DNA of 12,561 bases from JABFSS01 sp964497975 (GTDB taxonomy: Bacteria > Patescibacteriota > Gracilibacteria > Peribacterales > Peribacteraceae). Numbering within the stretch: the first letter of the stretch is position 1; the number at the start of each line of letters is the position of its first letter. This document shows positions 1 through 6,572 of this stretch, in pieces. Position numbers and translations under genes: made by a program. The DNA lies in assembly GCA_964497975.1 (NCBI GenBank), contig CAZCFO010000010.1:1-12561 (forward strand). The letters are read 5' to 3'. Under the pieces are notes generated by a model, which had not been told where the DNA came from, ran no database searches, and saw only the letters and a list, made by a program, of their open reading frames with translations.

Positions 1-2
1 TC

Positions 3-983
3 GTCATCTCCAAGTTCGAGCAGGGCGCGAAGGAGATCGAATTCGACGGCGTCGCGCAGGACGGCAGGCTCCTCCTCTACGCCATCTCCGAGCACGTCGA
101 GAACGCAGGCGTGCATTCCGGCGACGCGACCATCGTGCTCCCGCCCCAGCGCGTGAACATGGCGACGCTCCGGCAGCTGAAGGTGATCGCCAAGCGGATC
201 GTGGAGGCCCTCAGGATCAGCGGGCCCTTCAACATCCAGATCCTCGCGCGGAGCAACCATCTGAAGGTGATCGAGTGCAACCTGCGGGCGAGCCGCAGCT
301 TCCCGTTCGCAAGCAAGGTCACCGGCCAGAACTTCGCCGTGCTCGGCACCCAGGCGCTCCTCGGCAAGGCCCCGACCGACAGGCGGTACCAGACGCTCGA
401 TCTCGACCACGTCGCCGTGAAGGCCGCGCAGTTCAGCTTCAGCCGCCTCAAGGGAGCTGATCCCCGGCTGGGCGTGGAGATGGCCAGCACCGGAGAGGTC
501 GCGTGCTTCGGGTGGAACGCGGAGCAGGCGCTGCTCCTTGCTCTGCTCGCCGTCGGCTTCCGGATTCCGCAGAAGAGCATCCTCGTCACCATCGGCCGGC
601 TGGAGGACAAGATCGACCTGCTTCCCTCCATCCAGCAGCTGCACGCCAAGGGCTTCGCGTTCTTCGCGACCGAGCGGACGCACGAGTTCCTCACGTCGCG
701 CGACATCCCCTCGGCGCTCCTCCACAAAGTGTCCGAGCCCCGCAGCCCCAACATCCGCGAGTATCTGGAGCAGCGACGCATCGACCTGGTCATCAACATC
801 CCCACCACGAGCGGCGGCCCCGACATGACCGACGGGTACCACATCCGCCGCATCGCCACCGACCACGGCATCCCGCTCATCACCAACGTCCAGCTGGCCA
901 AGCGCCTCGTGGAGGCCATGGCCGCCGAAGAGGTGCCCCAGCTGCCCATGATGAGCTGGCCGGGGGTATTGGAGAACCGGTAG
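3..983 (+). CDS. carB: Carbamoyl-phosphate synthase large subunit, C-terminal part (5' end outside window)
   Basis: This is the last ~326 residues of CarB; the frame is open from base 3 and stops with TAG at 981-983. CarB makes carbamoyl phosphate from bicarbonate, ammonia (from glutamine) and two ATP, for pyrimidine and arginine synthesis in the cytosol. The visible part starts in the second ATP-grasp half (EHVENAGVHSGDAT, bases 90-131) and continues through the VIECNLRASRSFPF segment near 270-310. It ends in an MGS-like allosteric domain starting at KSILVTIG (about 570) and including DLVINIPTTSGG and IPLITN. The wording of ECNLRASRSFPF and EMASTGEVACFG is, from memory, closer to animal CPS1/CAD than to E. 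coli CarB, whose equivalent is EVNPRAARTVPF. The family assignment is certain. The N-terminal half, and any fused glutaminase, lie outside the window. Confidence 0.95.
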   Translation, partial: VISKFEQGAKEIEFDGVAQDGRLLLYAISEHVENAGVHSGDATIVLPPQRVNMATLRQLKVIAKRIVEALRISGPFNIQILARSNHLKVIECNLRASRSFPFASKVTGQNFAVLGTQALLGKAPTDRRYQTLDLDHVAVKAAQFSFSRLKGADPRLGVEMASTGEVACFGWNAEQALLLALLAVGFRIPQKSILVTIGRLEDKIDLLPSIQQLHAKGFAFFATERTHEFLTSRDIPSALLHKVSEPRSPNIREYLEQRRIDLVINIPTTSGGPDMTDGYHIRRIATDHGIPLITNVQLAKRLVEAMAAEEVPQLPMMSWPGVLENR

Positions 984-990
984 GACGACG

Positions 991-1068
991 GGGAATCAAC
1001 GAAATCAAGGATTTCAAAGAAATCAACGATCGTTGATTCCCTTGTTTTCGTTGATTTCTTTGATTTCC
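991..1068. repeat. Intergenic inverted-repeat cluster with two competing hairpins
   Basis: This AT-rich island lies between carB and greA and is built from copies of GAAATCAACGA and its complement. Bases 1014-1029 pair perfectly over 16 bp with 1048-1063, with 3 more pairs (1009-1011 with 1066-1068) beyond a 2-base mismatch. Bases 991-1002 pair perfectly over 12 bp with 1030-1041. Bases 1021-1038 form an 18-bp perfect palindrome. The arms overlap, so the folds exclude one another. It could end carB transcription or be a dispersed repeat element. There is no clean T-run after either stem, so a simple Rho-independent terminator is not clear. Confidence 0.7.
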
Positions 1069-1084
1069 TCTCCGGTTCTGGCCT

Positions 1085-1112
1085 TTGCAACCGCAAAGAT
1101 CCTCTCTACAAT
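1085..1112 (+). promoter_or_regulatory. Sigma70-type promoter for greA
   Basis: TTGCAA (1085-1090) and TACAAT (1107-1112) are separated by 16 bp. The predicted transcript would start near 1119, downstream of the in-frame ATGs at 1033 and 1111. This supports 1135 as the greA start. Confidence 0.55.
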
Positions 1113-1134
1113 GCCCTGCGTTCTCCCCTCTCCC

Positions 1135-1680
1135 ATGGCCGATCAAGACGATATCCTCCTTACCGACGACGACCAGCCCTCCGGGGGCGGTCAGCCGTAC
1201 GGCGACGATGACCAGACGCTCGTGACCAAAGAGGGTCTCAAGAAGCTCAAAGACGAGCTCGAGCATCTCAAAACCACCCGCCGCGCCGAAGTCGCCCAGC
1301 GCCTCCGCGAAGCGATCTCCTACGGAGACCTTTCCGAGAACTCGGAATACGAAGAAGCGAAGAATGAGCAGGCCTTCGTCGAAGGACGGATCCTGGAGCT
1401 CGAGCAGAAGATCAAGAACGCGAAGATCATCTCGGACAAGCGGGAGTCGAAGACCAAGGAAGTCGAAATCGGCTGCACGGTGGTTCTCGCCAACATCACG
1501 GACGGCGACCAGCCCGAGCGCTACACGATCGTCGGTTCCACCGAAGCCGATCCGCTCGACCACAAGATCAGCAACGAATCCCCCATCGGCAAGGCCGTCC
1601 TGGGCAAGTCGAAGGGCGACCGGGTCGAGATCCACTCCCCGTCCGGCATCATCAAGTACGAGGTGGTGCAGGTGGCGTAA
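1135..1680 (+). CDS. greA: Transcription elongation factor GreA with acidic N-terminal extension
   Basis: GreA enters the secondary channel of backtracked RNA polymerase and stimulates cleavage of the misaligned 3' RNA end. The 181-aa product has the GreA coiled coil (about residues 28-100), with the tip motif GDLSENSEYEEAKNEQ. Asp65 and Glu68 are the expected metal-coordinating acidic pair. An FKBP-like C-terminal domain follows (about 107-181), containing SPIGKAVLGKSKGD. Typical GreA is about 158 aa. The extra ~27 N-terminal residues are rich in Asp, Gly and Gln and precede the usual start of the coiled coil. The frame is open upstream to an ATG at 1033, but that part reads through the inverted-repeat cluster and lies before the predicted promoter start, so I place the start at 1135. 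No Shine-Dalgarno motif precedes it. Confidence 0.93.
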   Translation: MADQDDILLTDDDQPSGGGQPYGDDDQTLVTKEGLKKLKDELEHLKTTRRAEVAQRLREAISYGDLSENSEYEEAKNEQAFVEGRILELEQKIKNAKIISDKRESKTKEVEIGCTVVLANITDGDQPERYTIVGSTEADPLDHKISNESPIGKAVLGKSKGDRVEIHSPSGIIKYEVVQVA

Positions 1681-1691
1681 TCAGGCTAACC

Positions 1692-1780
1692 GTCATGGTT
1701 CGAGGCTCGTCCGACTGAGGCGGACTCGCGCCTCACCATGACATCCAGCCGTTTGGTAGATTGCATGTGTCATGGTGAGG
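1692..1780. repeat. REP-like palindromic element, long hairpin plus third arm
   Basis: Bases 1692-1742 fold into one hairpin of three helices: GTCATGGT (1692-1699) with 1735-1742, GAGGC (1702-1706) with 1730-1734, and GTCCG (1709-1713) with 1721-1725. Only short bulges interrupt it. A third arm at 1769-1780 is a perfect 12-base complement of 1731-1742, so a second hairpin can form instead. No T-run follows on either strand. It may stop transcription leaving greA, protect its 3' end, or be a mobile REP/MITE-type repeat. The rest of the greA-to-1849 gap holds only the promoter below. Confidence 0.7.
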
Positions 1781-1813
1781 AGCGGAGAGTTCGCAACCCG
1801 GCCTCGAAGCATG

Positions 1814-1842
1814 TTTCCAATACTCCCATACTCTAATATTCT
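1814..1842 (+). promoter_or_regulatory. Promoter for the 1849 gene, near-leaderless
   Basis: TTTCCA (1814-1819), a 17-bp spacer and TATTCT (1837-1842) lie 6 bp before the ATG at 1849. TAATAT at 1834-1839 is an alternative -10. The spacing predicts a transcript starting at or next to the start codon. Confidence 0.4.
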
Positions 1843-1848
1843 ATCCGC

Positions 1849-2304
1849 ATGGCCGACCCCACACCGACTCCCCCCGCTCCCGCGACGCCGCCCCCCTCGG
1901 GCCAGCCGCCCGCCGCAGGCGGTCTGCAGATTCCCGCCGAAGTGCAGCAGAAATTCGGCGATTTGATAGCGCTCATCAAGCAGTCCGAAAGCATGAACGA
2001 CGAGGAGCGGCAGTACTGGATCAACATCCTGCCGATCATGACGGCGGATCAGATCAAGAACCTGCGCGACATCCTGGAAAACGAGCGCAAGCAGCTGGCC
2101 GCGATCGACGCGAAGTACCAGACCGAAATCGAGAAGATGGGCGGCGCCGAGTCCGTGAAGCAGACCGAAGAGGAGCGCCGCGCGCGCCGTCTCCAGCGCT
2201 CGGGAACCGAAGCGTCGCACAAAGAACAGGAGGACAAGGCCGCCGAGGACATCCTCAAACAGATCGAGGGTGCCGGTCCGCCAGCCGGCAGCACCGCACG
2301 ATGA
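1849..2304 (+). CDS. Hypothetical proline-rich, helical small protein
   Basis: I do not recognise this 151-aa protein as a named family. Residues 1-25 are low-complexity Pro/Thr/Ala. From about residue 27 on it looks helical and highly charged. One segment (about 45-70) contains YWINILPIM and TADQIKNLRDIL; a Glu/Lys/Arg-rich coiled-coil candidate follows to about residue 135. There is no signal peptide and no membrane segment, so it is probably cytosolic. A -10 box 6 bp upstream fits a leaderless start at 1849. Its 3' end overlaps the end of holA on the other strand by 50 bp. Codon use matches its neighbours and the protein has sensible composition, which supports it being real. Confidence 0.75.
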   Translation: MADPTPTPPAPATPPPSGQPPAAGGLQIPAEVQQKFGDLIALIKQSESMNDEERQYWINILPIMTADQIKNLRDILENERKQLAAIDAKYQTEIEKMGGAESVKQTEEERRARRLQRSGTEASHKEQEDKAAEDILKQIEGAGPPAGSTAR

Positions 2305-3235
2305 GATCATCCACGAGCGAGAGCAGTTCCTGCGGGGCCTCCGAGGTGGCGCGGTAGCCGCCGGTTTTCAGGTCCCTGTCCGCCCGCACGGCCCAGGCGA
2401 TGAGCGGCCGCAACGCCCGCGGCGGAATATCCTGCGCGAGCGGCAGGAGCATCCGCGCCGTGGGAAACGGCACCCCCGCAATGGAGGCGATCTTGGCGGG
2501 ATTCCGCTCGCCTTCGGCGGCGCACAGACTCACGGCGCCCAGGCAGCGCAAGAGCCACAACAGGATGTTCCAGAGCGAAAACGCATCCTCGCCGGACCGC
2601 AGGAGCAGCTGCACGTACGCAAGCGCGCCGGGGAGGTCGGCTTTGGCGATCAGCGTCGTCAGCTGCCACACCTCCTGTCCGCCCGACGGCACCGCGAGCA
2701 TGCGGACGTCCGCGAGGGTGGCGGGCCTGCCGAGGAGCGCGAGCTTGGCGATTTCCTGCGCGAGCATGTCCTGCTCCTCCCCGACGATCTCCAGCAGCAG
2801 CGTCGCGGCGGACGGTTCCAAAACGCCGCCCTGCTGCCGGGCGTACGAGAGGACCCAGTCGCGCAGTTGCGCCCCCCGCAGGGCAGGGAAGTCCTTCACG
2901 GTCGCCGCCGCAGCGAGCTCCTTATATCCCCCCAGACGCTTGTCGGGCGCGGGATCGCAAAAAAGAACGACCGAAGACGGATGCACGGCGTCCAAAAAGA
3001 GCCTCATCTCCTCCTTGGTCCATCGGGGCAGCCCCCGGACGACCACCAGGCGCTTCTCGGCAATGAACGCACCCACGCTCACTTCATCCAAAATATTTCG
3101 CAACGATATTGCATTTCCGTCAACCTGAAGCAGGTTTTCCGCACCGTGCTTCGCGGCGAACTCCCCGGTCCACCGGACCTTCTCCTGCCGCAGGGCGAAC
3201 GCATTCTCGCCGGTGAAGAAGTAGACCGGTGCCAT
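2255..3235 (-). CDS. holA: DNA polymerase III delta subunit
   Basis: HolA is the clamp-loader subunit that opens the beta sliding clamp. The 326-aa length fits the family (about 330-345). Recognisable parts are the N-terminal YFFTGENAFALRQEK segment (residues 5-19), the RLVVVRGLPRW strand (about 62-72), the VLFCDPAPDKR region (about 90-100), the SGGQEVWQLTTLIAKAD helix pair near residues 184-200, and DRDLKTGGYR near 289-298. Family members usually have a Walker-like fold without a functional ATP site. The start at 3235 sits 6 bp after a -10 box (TAGATT). It is transcribed alone and converges on the 1849 gene. Confidence 0.9.
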   Translation of the reverse strand: MAPVYFFTGENAFALRQEKVRWTGEFAAKHGAENLLQVDGNAISLRNILDEVSVGAFIAEKRLVVVRGLPRWTKEEMRLFLDAVHPSSVVLFCDPAPDKRLGGYKELAAAATVKDFPALRGAQLRDWVLSYARQQGGVLEPSAATLLLEIVGEEQDMLAQEIAKLALLGRPATLADVRMLAVPSGGQEVWQLTTLIAKADLPGALAYVQLLLRSGEDAFSLWNILLWLLRCLGAVSLCAAEGERNPAKIASIAGVPFPTARMLLPLAQDIPPRALRPLIAWAVRADRDLKTGGYRATSEAPQELLSLVDDLIVRCCRLADRHPRSV

Positions 3236-3241
3236 ACGGAG

Positions 3242-3247
3242 AATCTA
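3242..3247 (-). promoter_or_regulatory. -10 box for holA, leaderless
   Basis: On the minus strand TAGATT ends 6 bp before the holA ATG. No good -35 hexamer is seen at 16-18 bp. A 12-bp palindrome at 3252-3263 (ATGCC, GA, GGCAT) lies just upstream and could bind a regulator. Confidence 0.35.
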
Positions 3248-3305
3248 GCAGATGCCGAGGCATATATTTCGACAACTTCTTGGAAGCAGGTCAAATTCCA
3301 CCCGA

Positions 3306-3334
3306 TTGAGGAACCCACACGTTTCGGCTATACT
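3306..3334 (+). promoter_or_regulatory. Sigma70-type promoter for the dockerin-cohesin cluster
   Basis: TTGAGG (3306-3311), a 17-bp spacer and TATACT (3329-3334) precede the ATG at 3345 by 10 bp. The transcript should start around 3341, giving a leader of a few bases. This rules out the in-frame ATG at 3336 as the main start. Confidence 0.6.
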
Positions 3335-3344
3335 GATGGGATTT

Positions 3345-3695
3345 ATGAAAACCTCCTGGTACCGCCGCCTTCCGGCAAACACGCTGCGCACGATCGCACT
3401 CGGCACGATGTGCGCGGTGGGAGCGTTCACGGTCGGCATGGAAACAGCCGGCGACGTGCATCCGTTTTCGCGCAGCCAGGCCGCGCTGGAGGAAGCGTTT
3501 GTCAGCGGCAACGGACTGCGGGGCGACGTGAATGGCAACGGCGTTCTGGATACCGAGGACGTTTCGCGCATCCTGGAAGTCGCCGAGGGATTCGAGACCG
3601 CCTCTCCCGATGAAATCCGCCGGGGAGACACCGACGGGGATTTCCGCCTGACCACGAAAGACGCGCTGCGCGTTCTCCATGCCCTCTCCCGCTGA
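3345..3695 (+). CDS. Membrane-attached dockerin-like protein
   Basis: This 116-aa protein has a short basic N-terminus, one hydrophobic segment (about residues 14-32) that is a signal or anchor, a short spacer, and a C-terminal dockerin-like domain. Two EF-hand-type calcium loops of the dockerin I kind are visible. The first is GDVNGNGVLDTED, with D61, N63, N65, D69 and D72 at positions 1, 3, 5, 9 and 12. The second is GDTDGDFRLTTKD, with D95, D97, D99, T103 and D106. Each loop is followed by a helix (VSRILEVAEGF and ALRVLHAL). Dockerins bind cohesins, and the next gene encodes a cohesin-like protein, so the two probably form a complex outside the membrane. There is no catalytic domain. The frame is open back to 3252, but promoter placement favours 3345. 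Confidence 0.82.
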   Translation: MKTSWYRRLPANTLRTIALGTMCAVGAFTVGMETAGDVHPFSRSQAALEEAFVSGNGLRGDVNGNGVLDTEDVSRILEVAEGFETASPDEIRRGDTDGDFRLTTKDALRVLHALSR

Positions 3696-3699
3696 CACC

Positions 3700-5181
3700 A
3701 TGATGACGCATCCCATCCCCGCCCGGCGGATCTGCCTGCTGCTGCTCTCCGCTTCCCTCTGGCTGATGCCGGCGGCCGCCGCGTCGCAGACCATCGCGCC
3801 CACGCTCTTCCTCCGCCCGCATTGCGAGGATACCGACCAGACTGCGTGTCCGCTGTTCGCCGTGCGCGACCCGTCCACGCTCGTGACGCCCGCCCTTGCG
3901 GCCGGTGACGCGCTCGATATCGACATCATCCTCAGCAATCCGGCGCAGGATCCCGTCACCAATCTCCGGATGTGGCTCTCGTACGACACGTCGCTTCTGG
4001 AAGGAACGGCCATCGCGCTCTCGTCCGCATTCCCCACGCCCGTCGAGGGCGAGACCGAATTCGACGCGGTCACCGGATACGTGAAAATCGCCGCGTCCGC
4101 CGTGCCCGGCCAGGAACCCGCGGACATGCTTCTCCCCGTCGCGCGCATCACCTTCACGATGAAGCCGGGAGTGTCGCCGACGCCGGGCGCCATCAACTTC
4201 TACGATCAGCGCAACGGCACCGACGGCCACACGTTCGTGGCGACGCTCAATGCCCCCGGCCAGAACCTCGTCACGAATCCGCTGGGATCGCTGCTCGTGC
4301 AGTCCGCGGCCGCGCAGTCATCGGCATCGTCCGCCCCGGCGCAGGAGCTGCCGCCCGTGGTGCTCAACGGTCCGGATTCCGTTCCGGGACCGACGCTGGA
4401 CACCTACGCCGCCTCTTCCTCGTTCTCGGGCTCCGGAGCATCCGCGAGCGTCACCTCGACCGGCTATGCCTCCCTGGCATCGTCCGCCAGCGGCGGAGTG
4501 ATTATCGTGACCAATGCCTCCGCCGGCAGCATGCCGCTGCCCGGCTCCTCGGTGTCGTCGGAATCCCCGTCGTCCTCGAGTTCGTCCCTCTCGTCGAGTT
4601 CTTCGGTCATCAGCTCCGTCTCCTCGTCCGTCGGCCTCCCCGGGGGCCCGCAGGCGTCGTTCGGGCTCCTGCAGGTGAAGAATATCCGCATCAGCACGAA
4701 GGACTCCGCGCTGTACGTCACGTGGGACGCGCTGATCCATCCCAAACTCCAGGGCTACAACATCTACTACGGCACGATGCAGGGCCGGTACCTCCAGCGC
4801 CGCAGCGCATCGGTCGCCGCACGCGGCACCGTGATCCGCGACCTGGACATCGGAAAGACCTATTACGTCGCCGTCCGAGCCGTCGATGACCTCAACCAGG
4901 AAACGGCCTTCAGCGCCGAGGTCTCGGTGGAAGTCGGCAACCCCGGCACGGCCTCCTCGCCGATCGACGGCAGTCTCGAGAGCATCGACGACCCCGTGGC
5001 CGGCGAAACCGTCGCCCCGCACAACCCCGTCGAGAACACCGAGCATCCGCTGAAGAACGGCGTCCCCGGCAAGTCGGGCGCGCCCTCCGCCGTCATGCTG
5101 CTGCTCTTCGGCGCAGCCGCGATCGGCACGCTGTTCGCCTGCCGCCGGCAGTACACCGCTTCCATCGCCTACCGACCGTGA
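3700..5181 (+). CDS. Membrane-anchored cohesin-like surface protein with Ser-rich linker and FN3 domain
   Basis: Numbered from the ATG at 3700 (493 aa; an ATG at 3679 overlapping the previous gene, or one at 3703, is possible). Residues about 8-29 form a signal peptide ending in an alanine-rich site. Residues about 65-200 resemble a cohesin: DALDIDIILSNP, NLRMWLSYDTSLLE, ARITFTMKP and TFVATLNAPG match the beta-sandwich pattern of a Gly/Asp entry strand, a SYD...LE strand, and a late ARITF strand. Residues about 203-313 are a Ser/Ala/Gly/Pro linker with runs of up to six serines. Residues about 325-413 look like fibronectin type III (LYVTWDALIHPKLQGYNIYYG, GKTYYVAVRAVD). A C-terminal helix (about 464-480) followed by CRR is a membrane anchor. 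It is likely a surface scaffold for the dockerin protein four bases upstream. The cohesin call rests on pattern, not alignment. Confidence 0.78.
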   Translation: MMTHPIPARRICLLLLSASLWLMPAAAASQTIAPTLFLRPHCEDTDQTACPLFAVRDPSTLVTPALAAGDALDIDIILSNPAQDPVTNLRMWLSYDTSLLEGTAIALSSAFPTPVEGETEFDAVTGYVKIAASAVPGQEPADMLLPVARITFTMKPGVSPTPGAINFYDQRNGTDGHTFVATLNAPGQNLVTNPLGSLLVQSAAAQSSASSAPAQELPPVVLNGPDSVPGPTLDTYAASSSFSGSGASASVTSTGYASLASSASGGVIIVTNASAGSMPLPGSSVSSESPSSSSSSLSSSSSVISSVSSSVGLPGGPQASFGLLQVKNIRISTKDSALYVTWDALIHPKLQGYNIYYGTMQGRYLQRRSASVAARGTVIRDLDIGKTYYVAVRAVDDLNQETAFSAEVSVEVGNPGTASSPIDGSLESIDDPVAGETVAPHNPVENTEHPLKNGVPGKSGAPSAVMLLLFGAAAIGTLFACRRQYTASIAYRP

Positions 5182-6284
5182 GCTCCATCCATCCTCACTG
5201 GCAGACAGCGGATGATGACGCGTCCGCCCGCCCCGCAAGCGCCCCGCGCGCCGAAGGACCCGTGCGCGTCGCCGTCGTTCCCGCGTCCCGCATGCCCGCC
5301 GCCGTCGTGGGCATCGTCGCGTTCGCCGTGCTCGGCTTCTCGCTCGCTGGAGGATGGCAGGCGATGACCGCCCAGGTCACCCCCGCGCCGGAAGGGGGCG
5401 CTCCGGCCGCATCGTCCGCCGCGTCAAGCGTCGGCGTCCTCAAGATCCGCATCACCACGAACGGCTTCCAGCCGGCCAACGCGACAGGGCGCCCGGGGCA
5501 GAAGATCACCTGGACGAACGAGCAGTCGATCCCCCACATCCTCACGTCGCAGACCCTGCGCGATAACAGCGGAGCATATCTCAACACGCCCGCGATTTTC
5601 CCGGGAGGCAATGCAAGCTTCATCATCGGCGAGACGGAGCCCGACCGCGAGCACACCATCACTTCCACCACGGATGAGCTGCTGATCGGCACCGTGACGG
5701 TGAGCGCCGCAGTTGCGACCAGCTCCAAGTCATCGAAGCAGCCGCTGGGCAGCCTCGACGGAGTCAATCTGCCGTCGGGACAGGGCAGCTCCACATCCCG
5801 GAGCGTCGGCCGCCCCACGGCGGTGAAGAAGAAATCGTCCTCGTCAGCAAAAAGCATCGCCGCGCTTGGCGGTTCGTCCGCCTCGGCGCAGTCCGGGCAG
5901 TCGTCGGCCGCCGTCGCGATGCATTCGGCCGCGTCATCCCAGCCCGTGTCGTCCGCGCAGTCGTCATTCGCGTCCACGGACAGCGGATACGGCGCCGGCG
6001 CGGGGACGCCGCTCGATGCGTACGCGCCTGCGCCCTCTCAGCCGCCCGTCTATCAGCCGGCGGCGCCGGTGACCGTGCCTGCTCCCGTTCCGGTCGCGCA
6101 GGACCCGTACCCGCAGCCCCTCATCGGATCGGTCATCGAGGACAATTACGCTCCCCCGTCGCCCCAGCCGCTCGAAGGCCCGCACACGGGTCCGGGCCTG
6201 TGGGTCGTCTCCGCCATGAGCATCGCGCTGCTGTGGTACGGCACCAAGAAATACTTCATGCGCGCCGAGGACGTGCGCGCGTAA
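5178..6284 (+). CDS. Membrane protein with degenerate cupredoxin-like domain
   Basis: The 368-aa protein starts at a GTG whose last two bases begin the TGA stop of the cohesin gene (GTGA overlap), which implies translational coupling. A hydrophobic segment lies at about 39-60, a cupredoxin-like domain at about 86-175 and a Ser-rich then Pro-rich linker to about 338. A second membrane helix at about 340-357 ends in a basic tail. The domain keeps the plastocyanin-like pattern GFQPANATGRPGQKITWTN with His120 in SIPHIL. In the usual C-x2-H-x2-M site the aligned residues are Ser163, Asp166 and Leu169, so copper binding of the normal type should be lost. It may be a structural or protein-binding domain. 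Both membrane segments would put the linker and domain outside the cell. Confidence 0.8.
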   Translation: MSSIHPHWQTADDDASARPASAPRAEGPVRVAVVPASRMPAAVVGIVAFAVLGFSLAGGWQAMTAQVTPAPEGGAPAASSAASSVGVLKIRITTNGFQPANATGRPGQKITWTNEQSIPHILTSQTLRDNSGAYLNTPAIFPGGNASFIIGETEPDREHTITSTTDELLIGTVTVSAAVATSSKSSKQPLGSLDGVNLPSGQGSSTSRSVGRPTAVKKKSSSSAKSIAALGGSSASAQSGQSSAAVAMHSAASSQPVSSAQSSFASTDSGYGAGAGTPLDAYAPAPSQPPVYQPAAPVTVPAPVPVAQDPYPQPLIGSVIEDNYAPPSPQPLEGPHTGPGLWVVSAMSIALLWYGTKKYFMRAEDVRA

Positions 6285-6317
6285 ATTTCAAAAGGATGTT
6301 TCTGTTTGTGTGACCCC

Positions 6318-6566
6318 TCAGCACCGGACTTTTGCCGTGACCGTGCACCCGAGCGCCTGGAGGAGCATCTGGCATCGCCGCGGCACCTGGCCGCTCAGCT
6401 GGCTTCGCAGCGTCACGTGAACGGACGACGCCGCAGGGTGTTCGCGCACCCAGTCGACGAGGCGTTCCATAGTGGACGCTTCCGCCGGCGAAGAATCGAA
6501 ATCGGAGCAGTCGATGACAATATGGGCCCGGGACGGCAGCCGGGTGTGGAGGAGTGATGTGTGCAT
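6318..6566 (-). CDS. Small protein of unknown function (82 aa)
   Basis: I do not recognise the family. The product begins MHTSLLHTRLPS, then a beta-strand HIVIDCSDFD, a helix (about 31-45, MERLVDWVREH), a strand VHVTLRS, another helix (about 62-74) and a final strand TVTAKVRC. That alternation suggests a small alpha/beta fold, probably cytosolic. It is the only minus-strand gene between holA and the SDR gene. The start at 6566 is supported by a promoter (TTGACC, 16 bp, TACACT) whose -10 ends 6 bp before this ATG. The longer frame to 6593 would begin upstream of the transcript. Three cysteines (20, 71, 82) are present. An antisense spurious frame is possible but the promoter and regular fold argue against it. 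Confidence 0.6.
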   Translation of the reverse strand: MHTSLLHTRLPSRAHIVIDCSDFDSSPAEASTMERLVDWVREHPAASSVHVTLRSQLSGQVPRRCQMLLQALGCTVTAKVRC

Positions 6567-6572
6567 GGCGTG

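Noticed and set aside
1033..1134. Longer greA start at 1033 or 1111
   Set aside because: The added residues come from the repeat region and lie at or before the promoter's predicted start point.
880..1635. Minus-strand open frame of 251 codons across the carB end and greA
   Set aside because: Antisense to two certain genes and its end reads through the inverted-repeat cluster; no family features.
4560..4640. TCG/TCC-rich stretch as a microsatellite or CRISPR-like repeat
   Set aside because: It is an in-frame serine linker using mixed Ser codons, with no spacer periodicity. No CRISPR array or cas gene is present in the window.
3345..5181. Cellulosome
   Set aside because: There is no glycoside hydrolase or carbohydrate-binding module, and only one dockerin and one cohesin-like domain.
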